Of a stretch of 64,000 nucleotides of DNA, positions 62,804 to 64,000 are shown piece after piece. Origin of the DNA: Bacillus sp. V5-8f (lineage in GTDB: Bacteria; Bacillota; Bacilli; Bacillales; DSM-1321); NCBI RefSeq assembly GCF_002863565.1, contig NZ_PGUW01000006.1, positions 1 to 64,000 on the forward strand, given 5' to 3'. A program made the position numbers and the translations under genes. Every line of letters begins with the position of its first letter. The stretch's first letter is position 1. The notes below the pieces were generated by a model. The model made no database searches, was not told where the DNA came from, and was given only the letters and a program-made list of their open reading frames with translations.

Positions 62804-64000
62804 ATGAAAGCTATCTCAATCGGATTATTAGGGTTAGGTACTGTTGGATCGGGAGTAGTGAAGATCATTGAGAGTCATCAAGATAAATTAATGCACCAAA
62901 TCGGCTGCCCTGTATCAATAAAGAAAATATTAGTGAAGAATGTATCGAAGGCGCGTCAGGTGCCTGTAAACGAGAGCCTGCTTACGGAGCGCCCAGAAGA
63001 TATTGTCGAGGATCCGGAAATCGATGTCGTGATCGAAGTGATGGGTGGTATTAAAGAAACCCGTGGTCTTCTTTTAAAAGCACTGCAAAATAAAAAGCAC
63101 ATTGTCACAGCGAATAAAGATTTGATGGCTTTATATGGTCCTGAATTGCTATCAGCAGCAATGGAAAACGGATGCGACTTATTTTACGAAGCAAGCGTAG
63201 CCGGCGGGATTCCTATTTTAAGAGGGCTGGTGGATGGCTTAGCATCAGACCGGATCACAAAAATGATGGGAATCGTGAATGGCACAACCAATTTTATTCT
63301 TACCAAAATGAGCAAAAATGGCAGTGCGTATGATGATGTGTTGAAACAGGCACAGGACTTGGGGTATGCGGAAGCTGATCCGACCTCGGATGTCAGCGGA
63401 ATGGATGCGGCCCGGAAAATGGCGATCCTAGCCACACTCGGTTTTTCGATGACGATCGATTTAGACGATGTAAAGGTGCAGGGAATAACAGAAATAAGCA
63501 AGGATGACCTGGAATACAGCAAGAAGCTTGGTTATACCATGAAATTGATTGGCATTGCTTCACTTGACGGAGAAAGGGTTGAAGTAAGCGTCCAGCCCAC
63601 GCTGCTTCCCGAAACTCATCCGCTGGCGTCTGTTAACGATGAATATAATGCAGTGTATGTATATGGGGAAGCAGTGGGTGAGACAATGTTCTATGGGCCA
63701 GGCGCTGGAAGCCTGCCGACCGCTACAGCTGTCGTTTCAGATTTAGTTGGTGTCATAAAGAATATGAGACTAGGTGTAAATGGAAGAAGCATTGTGACGC
63801 CGCAATATCCCAAATCCCTCAAAGCTCCTGAGGACATTTATGCTAAATTCTTTGTCCGTTTGCATGTCAATGATGAAGTGGGTGTGCTCGCGAATATTAC
63901 GTCCATATTCTCTGAGTATGGTGTGAGCTTTGATAAAATCCTTCAGCTTCCGTTAAAACAGAAGGAATCATCAGAAATTGTCCTGGTAACCCACCGGGCG
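62804..64000 (+). CDS. hom: homoserine dehydrogenase (3' end outside window)
   Basis: 399 codons are present and the gene runs off the window; Bacillus Hom has about 433. It reduces aspartate semialdehyde to homoserine, the branch leading to threonine and methionine. The NAD(P) motif GLLGLGTVGSG is at residues 7-17; ANKDLMA (about 106) and the catalytic region GGIPI, GIVNGTTNFIL and GYAEADPTSDVSG follow. A C-terminal ACT domain begins near residue 350 (FFVRLHVNDEVGVLANI), so feedback control is likely. AAGGGGGATC precedes the ATG. thrC and thrB would be expected next. Confidence 0.96.
   Translation, partial: MKAISIGLLGLGTVGSGVVKIIESHQDKLMHQIGCPVSIKKILVKNVSKARQVPVNESLLTERPEDIVEDPEIDVVIEVMGGIKETRGLLLKALQNKKHIVTANKDLMALYGPELLSAAMENGCDLFYEASVAGGIPILRGLVDGLASDRITKMMGIVNGTTNFILTKMSKNGSAYDDVLKQAQDLGYAEADPTSDVSGMDAARKMAILATLGFSMTIDLDDVKVQGITEISKDDLEYSKKLGYTMKLIGIASLDGERVEVSVQPTLLPETHPLASVNDEYNAVYVYGEAVGETMFYGPGAGSLPTATAVVSDLVGVIKNMRLGVNGRSIVTPQYPKSLKAPEDIYAKFFVRLHVNDEVGVLANITSIFSEYGVSFDKILQLPLKQKESSEIVLVTHRA

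Overview
The window is an ordinary chromosomal stretch of a spore-forming, low-to-middle GC Firmicute of the Bacillaceae. Many genes have clear Bacillus subtilis counterparts in nearly the same order, for example metNIQ-yurZ-sufCDSUB-yunF-yunD-yunC, yunB-lytH-lipA and yutD-yutE-yutF-yutG-yutH-hom. Ribosome binding sites are of the strong AGGAGG type, TTG starts are frequent, and regulatory signals are typically bacillar (CtsR, Fur, FadR, L-box, S-box). I saw no rRNA, tRNA, CRISPR array, transposase or prophage gene. Most genes could be assigned from motifs and remembered family sequences; no database search was possible.

Layout. 1-8.7 kb: YitT membrane protein, RraA-like protein, AlsT-type symporter, the heat-shock ATPase ClpE behind a doubled CtsR-controlled promoter, a cupin, a YceI protein, a DUF1450 protein and an FMN reductase. 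8.8-12.9 kb: Fur-controlled siderophore importer (yclNOPQ type). 13.1-17.3 kb: lipoteichoic acid synthase with a long structured leader, manganese catalase and two small proteins. 17.5-20.5 kb: lysine permease under a lysine riboswitch, and a LacI-type regulator. 20.7-22.1 kb: a possible 26-residue peptide and a RodA-like SEDS protein. 22.3-27.5 kb: a second, divergently arranged Fur-controlled siderophore system with its own ATPase, an FhuF-like iron reductase and a YusU-like protein. 27.6-36.9 kb: a His/Tyr-rich small protein, proline dehydrogenase, YuzL, the fadN-fadA-fadE beta-oxidation genes behind a FadR operator, YusI, GcvH, YusF and YusE. 36.9-41.5 kb: two SAM riboswitches controlling an O-acetylhomoserine sulfhydrylase and the methionine importer metNIQ. 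41.6-48.3 kb: YurZ, a doubtful small ORF and the complete sufCDSUB Fe-S assembly operon. 48.6-64 kb: yunF, yunD, yunC, an HD-GYP protein, yunB, lytH, lipA, a frameshifted YhcN-type lipoprotein, yutD to yutH, a 2-hydroxyacid dehydrogenase, an L,D-transpeptidase and the 5' part of hom, which runs off the window.

Connecting themes are iron (two uptake systems, Fe-S assembly, and the Fe-S or lipoyl-dependent enzymes LipA and GcvH), sulfur amino acids (S-boxes, MetY-type enzyme, MetNIQ, Hom), fatty-acid use, and envelope or spore functions (LtaS, RodA, LytH, YunB, YutH, L,D-transpeptidase).

I found no large unknown gene system. The less ordinary signals are the duplicated clpE promoter/operator module, the attenuator-like leader of ltaS, a hairpin-forming dispersed repeat in two copies (42.6 and 48.4 kb), a repeat-like hairpin between the lysine riboswitch and its gene, the single-base frameshift in the lipoprotein gene, and a small ORF whose only well-spaced ribosome binding site points to an ATT codon.
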